From the NCBI GenBank assembly GCA_037043015.1, contig CM073323.1, forward strand, positions 21,976,758 to 22,040,757: a stretch of DNA of 64,000 nucleotides. The letters run 5' to 3'. Numbering within the stretch: the stretch's first letter is position 1; each line of letters opens with the position of its first letter. Shown here piece after piece: positions 1 to 11,129 of this stretch. Position numbers and translations under genes: made by a program. The DNA is from Bryum argenteum. Its lineage: Eukaryota; Streptophyta; Bryopsida; Bryales; Bryaceae. The notes under the pieces were generated by a model. The model searched no databases and was not told the origin of the DNA. It saw only the letters and a list, made by a program, of their open reading frames with translations.

Positions 1-51
1 ACTTTTGCAGTTTTCCTTCATTAAAATTGTGCTCTGAACAGTGTTGAAGCT

Positions 52-498
52 TAAGGTAGGAGTCGTGAAAACCGTCCAGCCCCAAAAACCGCAGAATAGG
101 TTTATGGTAGGGGCTGTAGAACCGTCCGTTCATGGTAAACTGACAGGTTTTGGGAACCATCCACTGTTTTTAGCTCAAACCATGCATGCTGAACGGTTTT
201 AGACAACTCCTAAGTCAGTTCCCGAACCTATTTTAATTCATTTTGGGACATTCAATCCACAGTTTTCGGAATACAACCTTGCAAAAAAGCCAACACTCTA
301 TGTTCGGGTAGTGGGACTCCCAAGACTCAAGATTCAAAAATTCATAGGAAATTATAGGATTGTTCAAAAAATGTTTTTTTTTTTTTTTTTGGGGATGGAT
401 TTGCACTAGCTTTGCATACCATCCAAAAATAATTGAAATTTTACACCACTATTCCAAGTATGCAAAGCTCAAATTCAGACGGTTTTCACCACTCCTAC
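52..498. mobile_element. TA-flanked MITE, copy 1
   Basis: This segment is about 447 bp and is repeated almost base for base at 35036-35483. The left end reads TAAGGTAGGAGTCGTGAAAA. The right end carries the inverted partner, ending in CACCACTCCTAC. It has no coding capacity. The second copy has both ends intact and suggests an AGGTAGGAG...CTCCTACCT element between TA dinucleotides, as in Tc1/mariner-type MITEs. The last few bases of the right end are missing here. The superfamily assignment is inference. Confidence 0.7.
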
Positions 499-552
499 AT
501 GGTACTCTTGAATTAAGAAGTATCATGTACCTCAAAGTGAAGGTTACTAATT

Positions 553-830
553 GAGGCACCACAAGCCTTGGCTTGGTGGTTAGGACTTAGGCCCCCAATG
601 AGGAGGTCGTGGGTTCTATTCCCCATGCCGGCATGGTGCTCACCACTATAGTCCACCCAACTATTGTGGCAGGTCCTTACCCAACTATTGTGGGAGCAAG
701 GCACTAGTAACTACCCAACTATTGTGAGAGCAAGGCACTAGTAACTAGGCTAGAAACTAGCGTAGTTATAGTCTCTCAATCTCTCTCTCAATCTCTCGAG
801 AGGGGGAAGTAGTATTGTACTTGTTAAGAG
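553..830 (+). mobile_element. tRNA-derived SINE (probable)
   Basis: An RNA polymerase III type internal promoter is visible. A box A-like TGGCTTGGTGGTTAG at 569-583 is followed about 30 bases later by a box B-like GGTTCTATTCC at 612-622. This is the spacing of tRNA genes, but no tRNA cloverleaf can be folded around it. After the tRNA-like head comes an unrelated body with an imperfect tandem repeat built on CCCAACTATTGTG (about 656-748) and a pyrimidine-rich CTCTCAAT stretch. This head-plus-body layout is typical of plant SINEs. The 3' end and target duplication could not be fixed, so the end coordinate is approximate. Confidence 0.55.
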
Positions 831-2885
831 ATGCTTTGTTTTGACTGCCATGCTCCCTTCTTCTTTTTGGTGAGAATGGCAGCTCACCCCATGTTAGAGA
901 GTACTCTACTAGCGAGTGTTTGATTTCAAGACATTGGGAGAGATTATATTACTCTTAATTGTTCTAGTCCAAAAACTTACAAGTTATACCAACTTTCCGT
1001 AAGCCAAACTTCTTGTTGCTAAAGAATAAAAATTGAAGAGCATATAATAACATTTCAGTCATTAAACATATGGAGTTCATTACTTTCAACTTAATGTTGG
1101 AGTATTTTATAGTGATTATGCTTATCTTTATCAATAAAAGATCAATGATTCCAATAATTAAAACCTGCAAGTGAGTAATTTACATTTAAATGATCAAATG
1201 GAATTTAAAAGAGAGAGTAGATGATTTGATTACATACCTTGTTAGATGATTTGATTGATTGTAAGATATGTCATGACTTTCCGGAAACCAAATACACATA
1301 ATATTGAATACAGGTAGAGTCTATAGTCCGTTATACGATACAAGGTAGGAGAACCTAAAGGCGGCCACCCCACTAAAAGCGTGCATGTCAAATTGTCATG
1401 TCAGTCTCAACGAAAGCGTGCATGTGAGGTTGTCATGTCAGCTTCAATGAGATCCAATCATCCAACAATTACTATTAATAGATCTCATGCCCACATGTTA
1501 TTATCTAATTACGAATTAATCTATGTTGGTTTCTTCTGAAATTTGTACTTATTATTGTGAGAGCGTGTAAATATCATAAAAATAGGGCATCTTTGTTTTT
1601 TACATTTATTAATCACTTAAAGATAGGAAGTTACTCATTCCACCACTTCAAGTAAAGTATATAGTGTATAGAATAGTATGTACAAAAATAGGAGTTCATA
1701 CCTTAGTTGCACAAGTCATGATTGTTGATATGGTATAGAAACAAACACAAGGTATAATACCATTTTGTAATAAAATATCCTTGTGAAGGATGGAGCTGCA
1801 ATAGTAATCAGGTACATGTGTGGTAAATGGCTTAGAAGCAACTCAAATTTCAGATTGGCATGCTAAATGGAGAGCTGCAAAGGAAATTAATTTTGGAAGA
1901 TGTGCAAACTAAGCTAGAGATTCGACAAATTAGAATGATTAATCTTGGATCAATGTTGAATAAATTATGAATTTTGGAAGGGAAACAAATAGGTGTACCC
2001 AGAACCACTCAACCTAAAGTATACACCATGGTTACATTGAAATCTATTTCAAAGTTAGAGCTATAATGTACTGTTTGAATAGGTCAAGTGAGTGGTGATG
2101 TGAAGGTTTTGAGCCACCTACTATACTACAACGTAGATAATCACAATTGAATAATGTCTTCCCATTCCTATTATCATTTACTGTTTACTCATGTTCATCG
2201 ATGTAGATCTTCTTGCACGCCTGTTTAGAATACAAACTTCAAGAAGCATTCCCTTCATTAAAACTGTATGCCTTCATTATCTTGAATTCTCAGTAGTGTT
2301 GGTTAAATTGACCACTTTCCCGAACATGAGCACATGCTGTTTACAAGGTCTCCTCAAGCCTCCTCAACACAACTTGTGAAACGGAAACAAACGGCCTTAC
2401 AGACACAAGTTTGTACAGAAACCTCATAGTCAGGACTCGGTTATAGCCCCGTCTAAAACCCCCGTCCAAGGAAAGGAGTCCCCTGTTGCACACCTACTGC
2501 AAGCGTGACGTGATCCCGCACCTCAGACCCACTAATACACATGTTAAGCATTCTTCTCCGATCCTCCTCAAAGCGCACTTGCTCGAAGTCCCCGAGGATG
2601 GAAAGCAAAGGTCACTGCGGTCTTCTTTATCACCATAGGTCGGTCTTGACGAGCAGCTACGAGGCGATGGGTCCCTCGACTCCGGATCGAACTGCGGAGA
2701 GCAGTCGATTAGCTCAGGGTTGTGCAGATTTAGCTCCTCTGTTGTCTGGTCGTTGGGTCCCCTGCAAACATTGTCATCATGAGTTAGAGTCCGCCTACTC
2801 GGAAGCAGTAGTCCAGCAATGACCGCCCTCACTAGTTCTACGCGCTCATCGGTGCCACAAGGAGCATGACAAATAACTAACCTTG
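831..2885. other. Intergenic region, then 3' flank of MOS1
   Basis: No convincing gene is seen. A 37-bp unit beginning AAAGCGTGCATGT is tandemly duplicated with a few differences at 1376-1412 and 1413-1449. The part from about 2380 to 2885 lies directly downstream of the MOS1 stop codon on the minus strand and is probably its 3' untranslated region. The open frames there match no family I recognise. Confidence 0.5.
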
Positions 2886-5800
2886 CTAACCTGCAACTTG
2901 ACTTGGCACAGCCCCACCTGTTGCATTAATTACCAGGCGTTGCTTGGAAGGAGGATCTCGTCGATTCTCCATCTCCACGTTTCGAGAACCCGTTCGACCA
3001 CCGAAACCGCCTCGACCTCTGCGGCCACCGTGGGGGCCAAAATCCCGCCCTCGCGGCACCGCTGGGCTCTCCACTGCTGGCTCCCAGTTGCCCGCATCAC
3101 CCTTGGGACTTGGGATTGCCACAGGGGCTGCTCGGCTCTGCTGCTGCTGCTGCTGCTCCGCCTGGTGAGGACGTTGTGACTCTGGCGCGTGCTGCTTCGA
3201 GACCTCCGGCCGCCCGAATTGAGGGGTCACCGCCAACTCTCTTTCGGCTCGAGACGAACCAGATCGAGGCCCGTCACCACCACTGGTCTGTTGCCAATGG
3301 CCCTGGCCCTGACCTCTCTGTGGACCTGAGGATGGCCTCGCTGCTTGATCCCTCTCCACCCGGGGTCCTCGATGGTTGGACCCGTGCTCCCCGCCATCAG
3401 CGGAATGTTGACTCGGACCCCTCGTAGCTTGCTGCTGCTGCTGCTGAGGTTCTCGCTCTCTCGGCACAGGATGACTTGGCTCCTTGACTTGCGACTTTTG
3501 CTGCGAGTGTGGAGTCACGTATACTAGTTGGCTGGGTGCCTGCTCCCTCTCAGCGTTCTGACTCCTGGGATGCTGCCCACTGCCATTGCGATGGTGCTGC
3601 TGCTGGGATCCCATGTTCTCACCCGCACCAGCTCTATCTGACGGCAAGTTGGAATGCCGCGAATGTGGTCCATGTCCTCGGTGGTCAGTCCCCTGCTGCT
3701 CAAACCCTTGCGGTCCATGACCTTGCTCAGACCCCTGAGGTCCATGACCCCGGTGATCTTGTCCTCGGAAATCTTGACCTCGGAAGTCTTGGCCTCGATG
3801 GTCCTGTCCTCGGTTGTCTTGACCACGATAGTGCTGTACACGATGATCTTGTCCACGGTGAGCAGGTGCAGATCCGGGCCGTGGAGGCTGATACAATTTT
3901 TTATCGGCCGGGTGTTCCCTCTCTGATACTTGCGACGAAGCTGGAGTTGGAGTTGGAGCTGCAGGGAGAACGCTGGGCGCCACTGGTGGCGGTGGAACCA
4001 CATGATCAGGTGTGACCTGGCTGCGCCGGGATGGGGCTTGTCCGCCAGCTGTTTTATGCTCCGACCGATGACGACCATGTCCCGAATCCCCCTGACCATT
4101 TCCAGCGGAAAACACGGGGACGGGGGCATCCTTCGCGCCCTCCGTCACTCGCTCACTACCAGAACCCCTCGGCCGCCAAGACCCATGGGACTTCCCAGGC
4201 TTCGTCCCAGACTCAACGCCCTTCAAATCTGCAGAGGAGAACTGCTTGCTTTCTGCCACGGAATTGATCTCAGGACTTGGAACAGCACCTTGGGAACTCA
4301 GCCCCTGTGCAGGCTGATGAGGGGGAGGAACTGCTGGTTGCTCAGAACTTTCCTGGAACTTCATCAGCGGCTTCGGAGTGTACCGCTCCATCTCTGCCCT
4401 CTTTGCACGGGCCTGCTGTTGTGCAGAACTGCTCTCCTCCTTCTGCTCGTTCCACTGAGGAACCTCTCCCTTGTTCCCTACCCCAGCTTTCGGAGACCGC
4501 ACTGGAGCCCACACCATGGCGTCATTCCCATGTGCCTTCTCCCCTGGGCGCTGCTCCTGAGATCCCCGATCGCTTCTGCTCGGCCCGCGCCTCCCGCGAC
4601 TCTTGCGTTGCATCCTCTTGTTGGATATGTCTCCATTCGTAGACACTGCCGACCCTTCGTCACCCGTCAGAGCATCTCCAGACAAATTCACGTTACTATC
4701 TTTTCCCACATCTACGTGGAATAGATTGCCACCGGCATCCACCCCCTGCTCGCCTCCTACGATCGGTTGGAATGCAGGAATGTGAACGCCGGACACAATG
4801 TCCCCAAACTGAATGCTTTCTGCCAACACGGCCGATGCTTCTGGTCGCGGTCTGCTCCTACTGTTGCGGCTGTTCTTATTCTTCCGCAGGCTGACTGACC
4901 CCTCGTTGCCGCTCGGACCCGAATGGTTTTTGGATTTCGGTAATTCAGATAATGGAGTGTCCATGTGCCAACCGTCGTCTGCTGCAGGAACAACCTCAGA
5001 AAACGTTTCCGCGGGTGCCATAGGCACAGACCGGTCGCCGTCTTCACTCTTCGCCACCAGCTGTTTTTTTTCGGGCCTCGCTTTGTGCCGAGACTCGCGC
5101 TGGAAATTCGCCTGCTGATACACTTCAGGCACTGGCATCGGCGTCATCAAGAGAGGAGCGGCGCTTGCAACCGGAGGCGGAAGAATGGCTGAAGCCTGCC
5201 CGGCAGTGCCGTTGACCTTGCCCTTACCACCATCTCCACCTGCTTTACGTCCGTTCGCCTTTCTGTCACGCTCGCGTTTGCCATTATCGTTGCGCGCGCC
5301 TCGCTTAGTGCCACCACTGCTGTTACCACTCTGGACCACGGCTTCTGCCTCCACCGCCGGTATCTCCTCGACTTGCTGAACATCTTCCGGCTTGACGCTA
5401 CACTTCGGGGAATCCACAATAACTTCCTCGCCAGTCGCTGCCGGAGCACCTGTAGCTCTTCGGTTCAGCTCTTCCAGCTTTGCCCTGGCTTTGGCCTTTT
5501 GCTCCTTTATCCTTTCCTCCTCCTCCTTCTGCAGCTGTGTTGCCCTTTGCGCAGCAATCTCCTTCATCTTTGCCCGCTGTCACCCATATCACACCAAATG
5601 CGTTACAACACATTATCAACACTAAGCTTGCCGTAATCATCACTCAGATATCATCCTACACCACAGGCAGACTTGATACGCTGGGGACCACCCACACAGA
5701 ACCAACATGTTTCAGGATACCCAAATACCACCTTCGGCTCCTCAATAATACAGCACATGATATAAGCTCGATCAGAACCAATACCTGTGCATCGTAGTCA

Positions 5801-8800
5801 TACGAACCAGGTTTGGGACCCGTCTCCGATTCGGCAGTCTTGTCTTCGGTCGGCTCCGCTGCTACAGCCGAAGAAGTAGCGACCGCTTTCGGCGTATGTG
5901 CAGCTGTGCCACCCGTAGACGGTCGAGGGCTGGCTTCTACGGTCGGTGCTTTCGGCCTCCACTCCTTTTCCCCGTCATGTGAAGACGCCTTACCTTTTGG
6001 TTTAGGCGCTTCCTTCGTGCTGCTTTCATGGGACGAGGTCGTTAAACTCGAACTGACATCTGAAGCCCCGCTATCTACGCTCCTTGGCTCCACTTTCGGG
6101 CTCTCTGGGCGCCTTAAGATGCGTCCTTTCTCTGCAGCTTTTGGCACGTCAATCTCTACAGCAGGAGGTACAGCACTCGTAGCACTTGGCGTCTCTTGGC
6201 TGCCATGTTGCAAGAGCTGTGGCCCTGCTACATCCGCTGCTGCATTCCGTGGGACGTTCCCCAGAATACTGGATTTCCCAGGACTTCCGGTTCTCTGCTG
6301 ACCGGAACGCATATTCGCCGATGGTGCACCACCAGCTGCAGGACCGATCACCTCCCGATTCTGGATATCAGCTCGCCTGCTGCCCCTCTCCCACTTGCCT
6401 CCACTGTCTTTTGTCACTACCTTCGCCACCACCTCCTTGTCTACCGGGTTCTGCATTTTTCTCTCAACGTGCTCCTTCACTTCCGACACGTCTCCGCCCT
6501 CCACCCTGTTCTTCACCGTGGGCATGACTTCCACAGTCCTAGCTCCCGCCACTGCATCACTGATCCCACCCACAACAGCAACACTCTTCCCTGCCACCAC
6601 TACCTTCTTCTCTTCGTCCTTGACCGTCTCCATTTCCACCACGCTCTTCTCCGTGTTCACTTCCGGCCTCACGTCTTCCCGCTTCACCTCTTCTGTTGAG
6701 GACTCATCCTTCTGCCCAGGTGCAGGGGACTGCTTTCTTGAAGAATTTGAAGGTGCCGACACCACTTCCTCTTCAAAGACTGGCTTCGAAAAGTCCATTG
6801 GCTCATCACTGCTTGCAGCCGCCCCCCAGTCCCGGTGTCCACCATGATGCCCGCTCATCCCTCCTCTGGGTCCCTGACCATGTACATCGCCACCGCCTAC
6901 TGCACCTCGATGCAACCCACCTCTCCGGTTCTCGCCACCCTCTTGACCGCCACCAGGCCCACCGCTATGCCGCTCGCTGTAAGCCCTACCCTCTTTGTGT
7001 CCTAGACCTTCTGACCCATCCTTGTGATAGCCTTGGCCTTCGTGGTACCCGTCACCTCCTGCAAGCTCCCCACGCTCTCGCATGTTGTTGCCCAGAGGAT
7101 GTCGGGGACCCTGATTCATGCCCCCGTGCGGATAGCGCCCAAAAGCCTCAGGCATAGGCCCTCTGTGCTGATAACCCCCGGCGTACGGTCCTCCGCCCAT
7201 CCCCATCATCATCCTTTCCGGATCCTCCATGCCTTGGTATCCTGGCCCTGGAGGTCCATAAAAACCATCGTAAGGAACCGGCCCTTGATACATGTTTGGT
7301 CTCATGTTCGGATGCATTGGACCAACTGGTCGCAGCAATGGTCCTGCGTTACCATACATGTCCCCATGATGACCATAACCGGGACCTGGCGCTCCGCGAC
7401 CGAAGGCTGCTGGCCCTGGGCCAAATCGTGGTGGGTGCATAAACCCTGGGCCCTCGTGCGGGTAATGATTAGGCCCCGGGGGAGGCCCATACTGACCTAC
7501 GGGTGGAGCTCCCCCACGCCGCCAGTTATCGTCTGCTGGACCGCCTGAAGGAGGACCCTCGCGTCGCCAGCTCTCCGTCTGGGGGCCTTGTCCGCCATAC
7601 AATGGCCTTGCAGATGGTCCATCCCTATGCCAATTTCCTTCCGCTGCTGGAGGGGGCCCTTGGAATGCTGCCGGATCTCTCCTCCAACTGTCCGGCGCAC
7701 CCCGCTCTGGATGACCATATCCCCCATTAGGACCCATTGGCGGACCTTCCTCTGCAACACCAAAACACCAAAATCTCTTCATTATGCAAATCCAACCATC
7801 ATGTCCCTGCGAGCAACCTTCTACACTCATAGCACTACAGGACACAACAGACACTACATCACAAGCCTATATCCCACTCCAAAAGTAGAAACCACATAAT
7901 AGCTCAACCTACCATGGAGACCAGGTGGGGTGGTTGGCCGCCTATCCTCAGGATGAGGCCCTTTTGCTTCCACTAGAGCCCCACGATCATCCGACGAGTT
8001 GCCTGCACATGAAACAACCCGACGCACCTCAGCAAGTATCCTACACCAGAATCATTCTAAAGGAGGAAAAAAAAAGGGGGGGGAGAACAAAAAGATAGCT
8101 GCCAACTTCAACCAAGCTTACTCTGCTGCGGGCGAAGGTCTGGGTTCTTCTCTGAACCTAACGTGGGAAAATCTGTCCTCGTCAACTGAAAGCGAGAAAC
8201 CTGATGCGGCTCCTCCCCCTGCCACACGCCCACCCCTTTCATTGATTAGATTCACTGAGTAACCATCGTCCTCAAACTACTTGATATCTCACTGATTCAA
8301 TCTATCAACCACAGAGATGGAGATAGATCACCATTCAGATTTGACATCTCAGGGTTTCGGATTCGCTGATAACAGCATTGACAACAAATCAATATGCCCC
8401 TCCCCTACACCCTCAAAAGTCTCCAGCATGAACAAGGAACAAATTAAAAGCTGTCCTATAGTACCAGTCTTCGAGGAGGAACACGGTTGCCCCATGCTGC
8501 GTTGCCTGGTGGAGAATGACCGCCAGATTGGTCTCCAAATTCTGATATGCGGTTCGTCCGAGATATATCAGCACTACGAGGACGAGCCTGAGCTTGCGCG
8601 AGCTGCGGTTGGGCCTGGCCAAGTACTCCAGAAGCTGAAGAAGGTCTTGCACCCCAAGCGCCACTGGAATTGTTGTTGCTTGAGAACGAATCAGATGACT
8701 GCTGAGTCTCAGCTGACAGCGGACGCGCGCCCGGACCTCCTGAACTCGGACGAGTTCCTCCCGAACTAGGACGTGGAATGTTCCCTGGACCTCCCAACGT

Positions 8801-10068
8801 TGCTCCTCCACTCAAACCGCTATTGCCAACCGCTGCTGCACCAGCCTTTGGTCCCCACGCTCCGCTGCTGCTAGGTGGAGAAGATGCCTGTGCCGGAGTA
8901 CCCCATGCGTTGCTACTTGTCGGTGGTGAACGCCCAGTGGATCCCCAGCTCACGCTCCCCCTGTGAGAAAAATCAGGATTTCAAAACAAGTTCAAGGAAC
9001 TCTACTTAGAGGCTGTTGCGCCCTACATAGTCCCGTGTAAAGTATCCTCTTCTGATCCTACTCATTGACGTTGCCCACGTGATCGTTGGAAAGCATTACC
9101 TCGGTACAATTTCGACGTTAGGATCGAGTCCGCGATTCTCCAACCTGGAAAACACAAAACCCATAAATATGACGCACCGAACACGGCTAATAACCCATAC
9201 TCTGGATTCAGACCTTAAGCAGCCAAGGTGTCCATCTCAAAGAATACCGATATTCCTGAACTCCAGCAGAATATGCACACAGACAAGAAAATGCCCTCAC
9301 CGTTGGCTTGGCAAATTGATAGGCTTAGGTACTGCAGGTATTTTTCCCAGAACGGTCATACCACGTCGAGCAGAGCTCCCCCTGCACAACAAACTCAAGC
9401 TCAGCAGGTCCGCATGCTAAAACCCGGCATCCTGAAACATGCCCTGATCCAAGAACACCCTCTTCAAACAACTAGCCAAAACCCTCTGCACCACTCAGCT
9501 TCTGCTCAGACGGAATTCTCCAAGATCTCTTCCCAGGAAGGGTTGGAACCAGAAGACTCAACTACCAAGAGCAGGAAGTTGCAGATACAGAGACAAAACA
9601 TTTCACGCAAAAACACGCGACCAAAGTCCGTCAAGTCGCGACCACACTCGCACTCCAACGAACCGCAAGAACCCTGTCTCTAACCTAAATGAAAGTTTCC
9701 ACTCAAGCCACATATCTGTGGGGCTTAATCATCCACGGTCACAGACCTAGCTTGCACGACGTAGTATCCCACTCTAGGGTAGAATACTAAGGATACACAA
9801 AGATCCAAGCTCTTAACAGTGCCCCAATGCTCGTTGTCAGCTCCATAGCCTAATAATCCCTAGCCCGTAAGCCGTAGCTACCGAGCTTCCATAAAAAGAA
9901 GCCTCATGGATGCGATAAAAGATGTGCCGAAACAGAGCATTTTATTGACCTCAACTTAGTGTGTAATCGTCATCCATTGAAAAACCACAACCTAGTGCTA
10001 CAGCCCTCACGAAAACGGTTCCCGTAACAATAGAAAAACCATGCATACCTCCTCTCGCTTGTCAACAT
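2886..10068 (-). CDS. MOS1: MODIFIER OF SNC1 (MOS1)-like BAT2-domain protein
   Basis: Eight coding exons on the minus strand: 10049-10068, 9301-9381, 9100-9144, 8465-8960, 8122-8185, 7913-8002, 5785-7751 and 2886-5576. All phases join, giving about 1817 residues; Arabidopsis MOS1 is about 1400. The N-terminus matches the plant BAT2/MOS1 signature across three small exons (MLTSERR, RRGMTVLGK, KPINLPSQR, LENRGLDPNVEIVPR, then SWGS). FPTLGSEK follows in exon 5. Exon 7 is Gly/Pro/Met-rich and disordered. Exon 8 opens with a charged helix containing QKEEEERIKEQ and LEELNRR, and later has VWAPV and ERYTPKPL, both known from MOS1. The C-terminal half carries RGQD/HRGQ repeats, short polyglutamine runs and an RGG-like tail. 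In Arabidopsis MOS1 is a nuclear protein that promotes expression of the immune receptor gene SNC1 and affects flowering and cell-cycle genes. Start: the ATG in exon 1 aligns with the conserved MLTSERR. A 5' untranslated exon probably lies near 10470-10620, ending at a GTATGT donor. Confidence 0.9.
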
Positions 10069-10469
10069 GGTTCAAGCCCCTCTTGCCCGCAGCAGGAAGC
10101 GCAACGGCAACTCCTCCTGGCGTGATGAAGAAGTAACCTGCATCGACGAACCAAAATAGTGAGATGCCAAGAGTCGTGTTCGCAATCCGCACCGTGCTGC
10201 TCCTCCATGCCAAAAAAGACATCTATTTGTAGCCTAATCACTCCAACCTCCCTCCACAAACCCTAACGCCACACTATCTTCCAGGATGATAGATGATAAA
10301 AAAGTAAACTCCCATTGATGATAAACGCTCAAAATTCGTCTCGCACCACAGACTCTTCTTGATCACAAAAACCTAAGACAATCGCGTGTCTTCCAATACC
10401 GCCAGCTCCAACCCCAGCGCAATCGGATCCACTCGGCCATCCAAGAGAAAGCGAAATCACGGAACATAC

Positions 10470-10840
10470 CTAACTGCATTAAATGGCAGTAGTCCGCGAG
10501 CGCGGATCCGAGCACGCGCCAAACCCTAGCGAAATAAATGTATCGCTCCCCTGCCGCGGCGTCGTTTTCGTGTGAGGCTATGGAGCAGCAGCAGCACAGT
10601 GGCGGAAGAGTACGAAGCTAGGAAGCGAGCAGTCCGTGTACCTCGGGCGGGCAGCAACCTCGGAGGAAGGCGAGGGGGGCGATGGTGAGGGTGATAAAGA
10701 GGCTCCTGAGGAAGCAGAACCTACAGTGGGTATGTTTCCTTGAGGATGCGGCTATGGAGATGGAGAGACGGGGGAAGAGAGAAACAGCAACAACGACATA
10801 AGAGAGAAGAAGAAGAAGAAAAGAAGAGAGTGCGAAAATG
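10470..10840 (-). promoter_or_regulatory. Probable 5' leader and promoter of MOS1
   Basis: Read on the minus strand, this GC-richer stretch contains a plant-leader-like CGCTAGGGTTTGGCGCG near 10.5 kb and then a splice donor (TTAG followed by GTATGTTCC, near 10470). This fits a non-coding first exon spliced to the ATG-bearing exon at 10049-10068. Upstream, around 10800-10830, is a purine-rich GAAGAAGAAG tract. The start of transcription cannot be placed from sequence alone. Confidence 0.4.
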
Positions 10841-10879
10841 AGCGAAATAGAGAAGTGCCCCCTCGGCACCCTCCGTCAC

Positions 10880-11119
10880 TACGGTACATCGAGAAACTGG
10901 TTGAGCCGAAGAAATCTCAGCCGCCTGTTTCTGAAGCCACTCTTTGACCGTCCGATCCATCCCTTTGCTTGGCCTCCTGCCCGCTTTCTGTCCACTCGCA
11001 GCAGCCTTGTCTGCCCACTCCAAATCCAAAGCCCTTCCGGTGGCTTTGTCTGCCCACTCCAAATCCAATGCCCTTCCCGTGGCTTTGGCAAATTTTGGAA
11101 AAGCTTGCGTGGCCATCAC
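10880..11119 (-). CDS. Small unrecognised ORF with a tandem 13-residue repeat
   Basis: From the ATG pair near 11119 an open frame runs for about 78 plausible residues, then continues into low-complexity serine/leucine sequence that is probably not coding. It contains ATGRALDLEWADK twice in tandem, encoded by two near-identical 39-bp units, followed by a basic Lys/Arg-rich segment and EWLQKQAAEI. Codon use resembles neighbouring exons. It could be one exon of a larger gene, because a possible acceptor (TTATTCAAAG) precedes the ATG. I do not recognise a family. It lies just upstream of the MOS1 leader on the same strand. Confidence 0.35.
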
Positions 11120-11129
11120 TTTGAATAAG

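Noticed and set aside
2494-2832. 112-residue minus-strand ORF following MOS1
   Set aside because: It follows the MOS1 stop directly, shows no family motif and is most simply the 3' untranslated region.
3110-4724. Long plus-strand frames opposite MOS1 (up to 264 residues)
   Set aside because: They are antisense to the conserved MOS1 exon, rich in Leu/Pro/Arg from the complementary repeats, and match no family.
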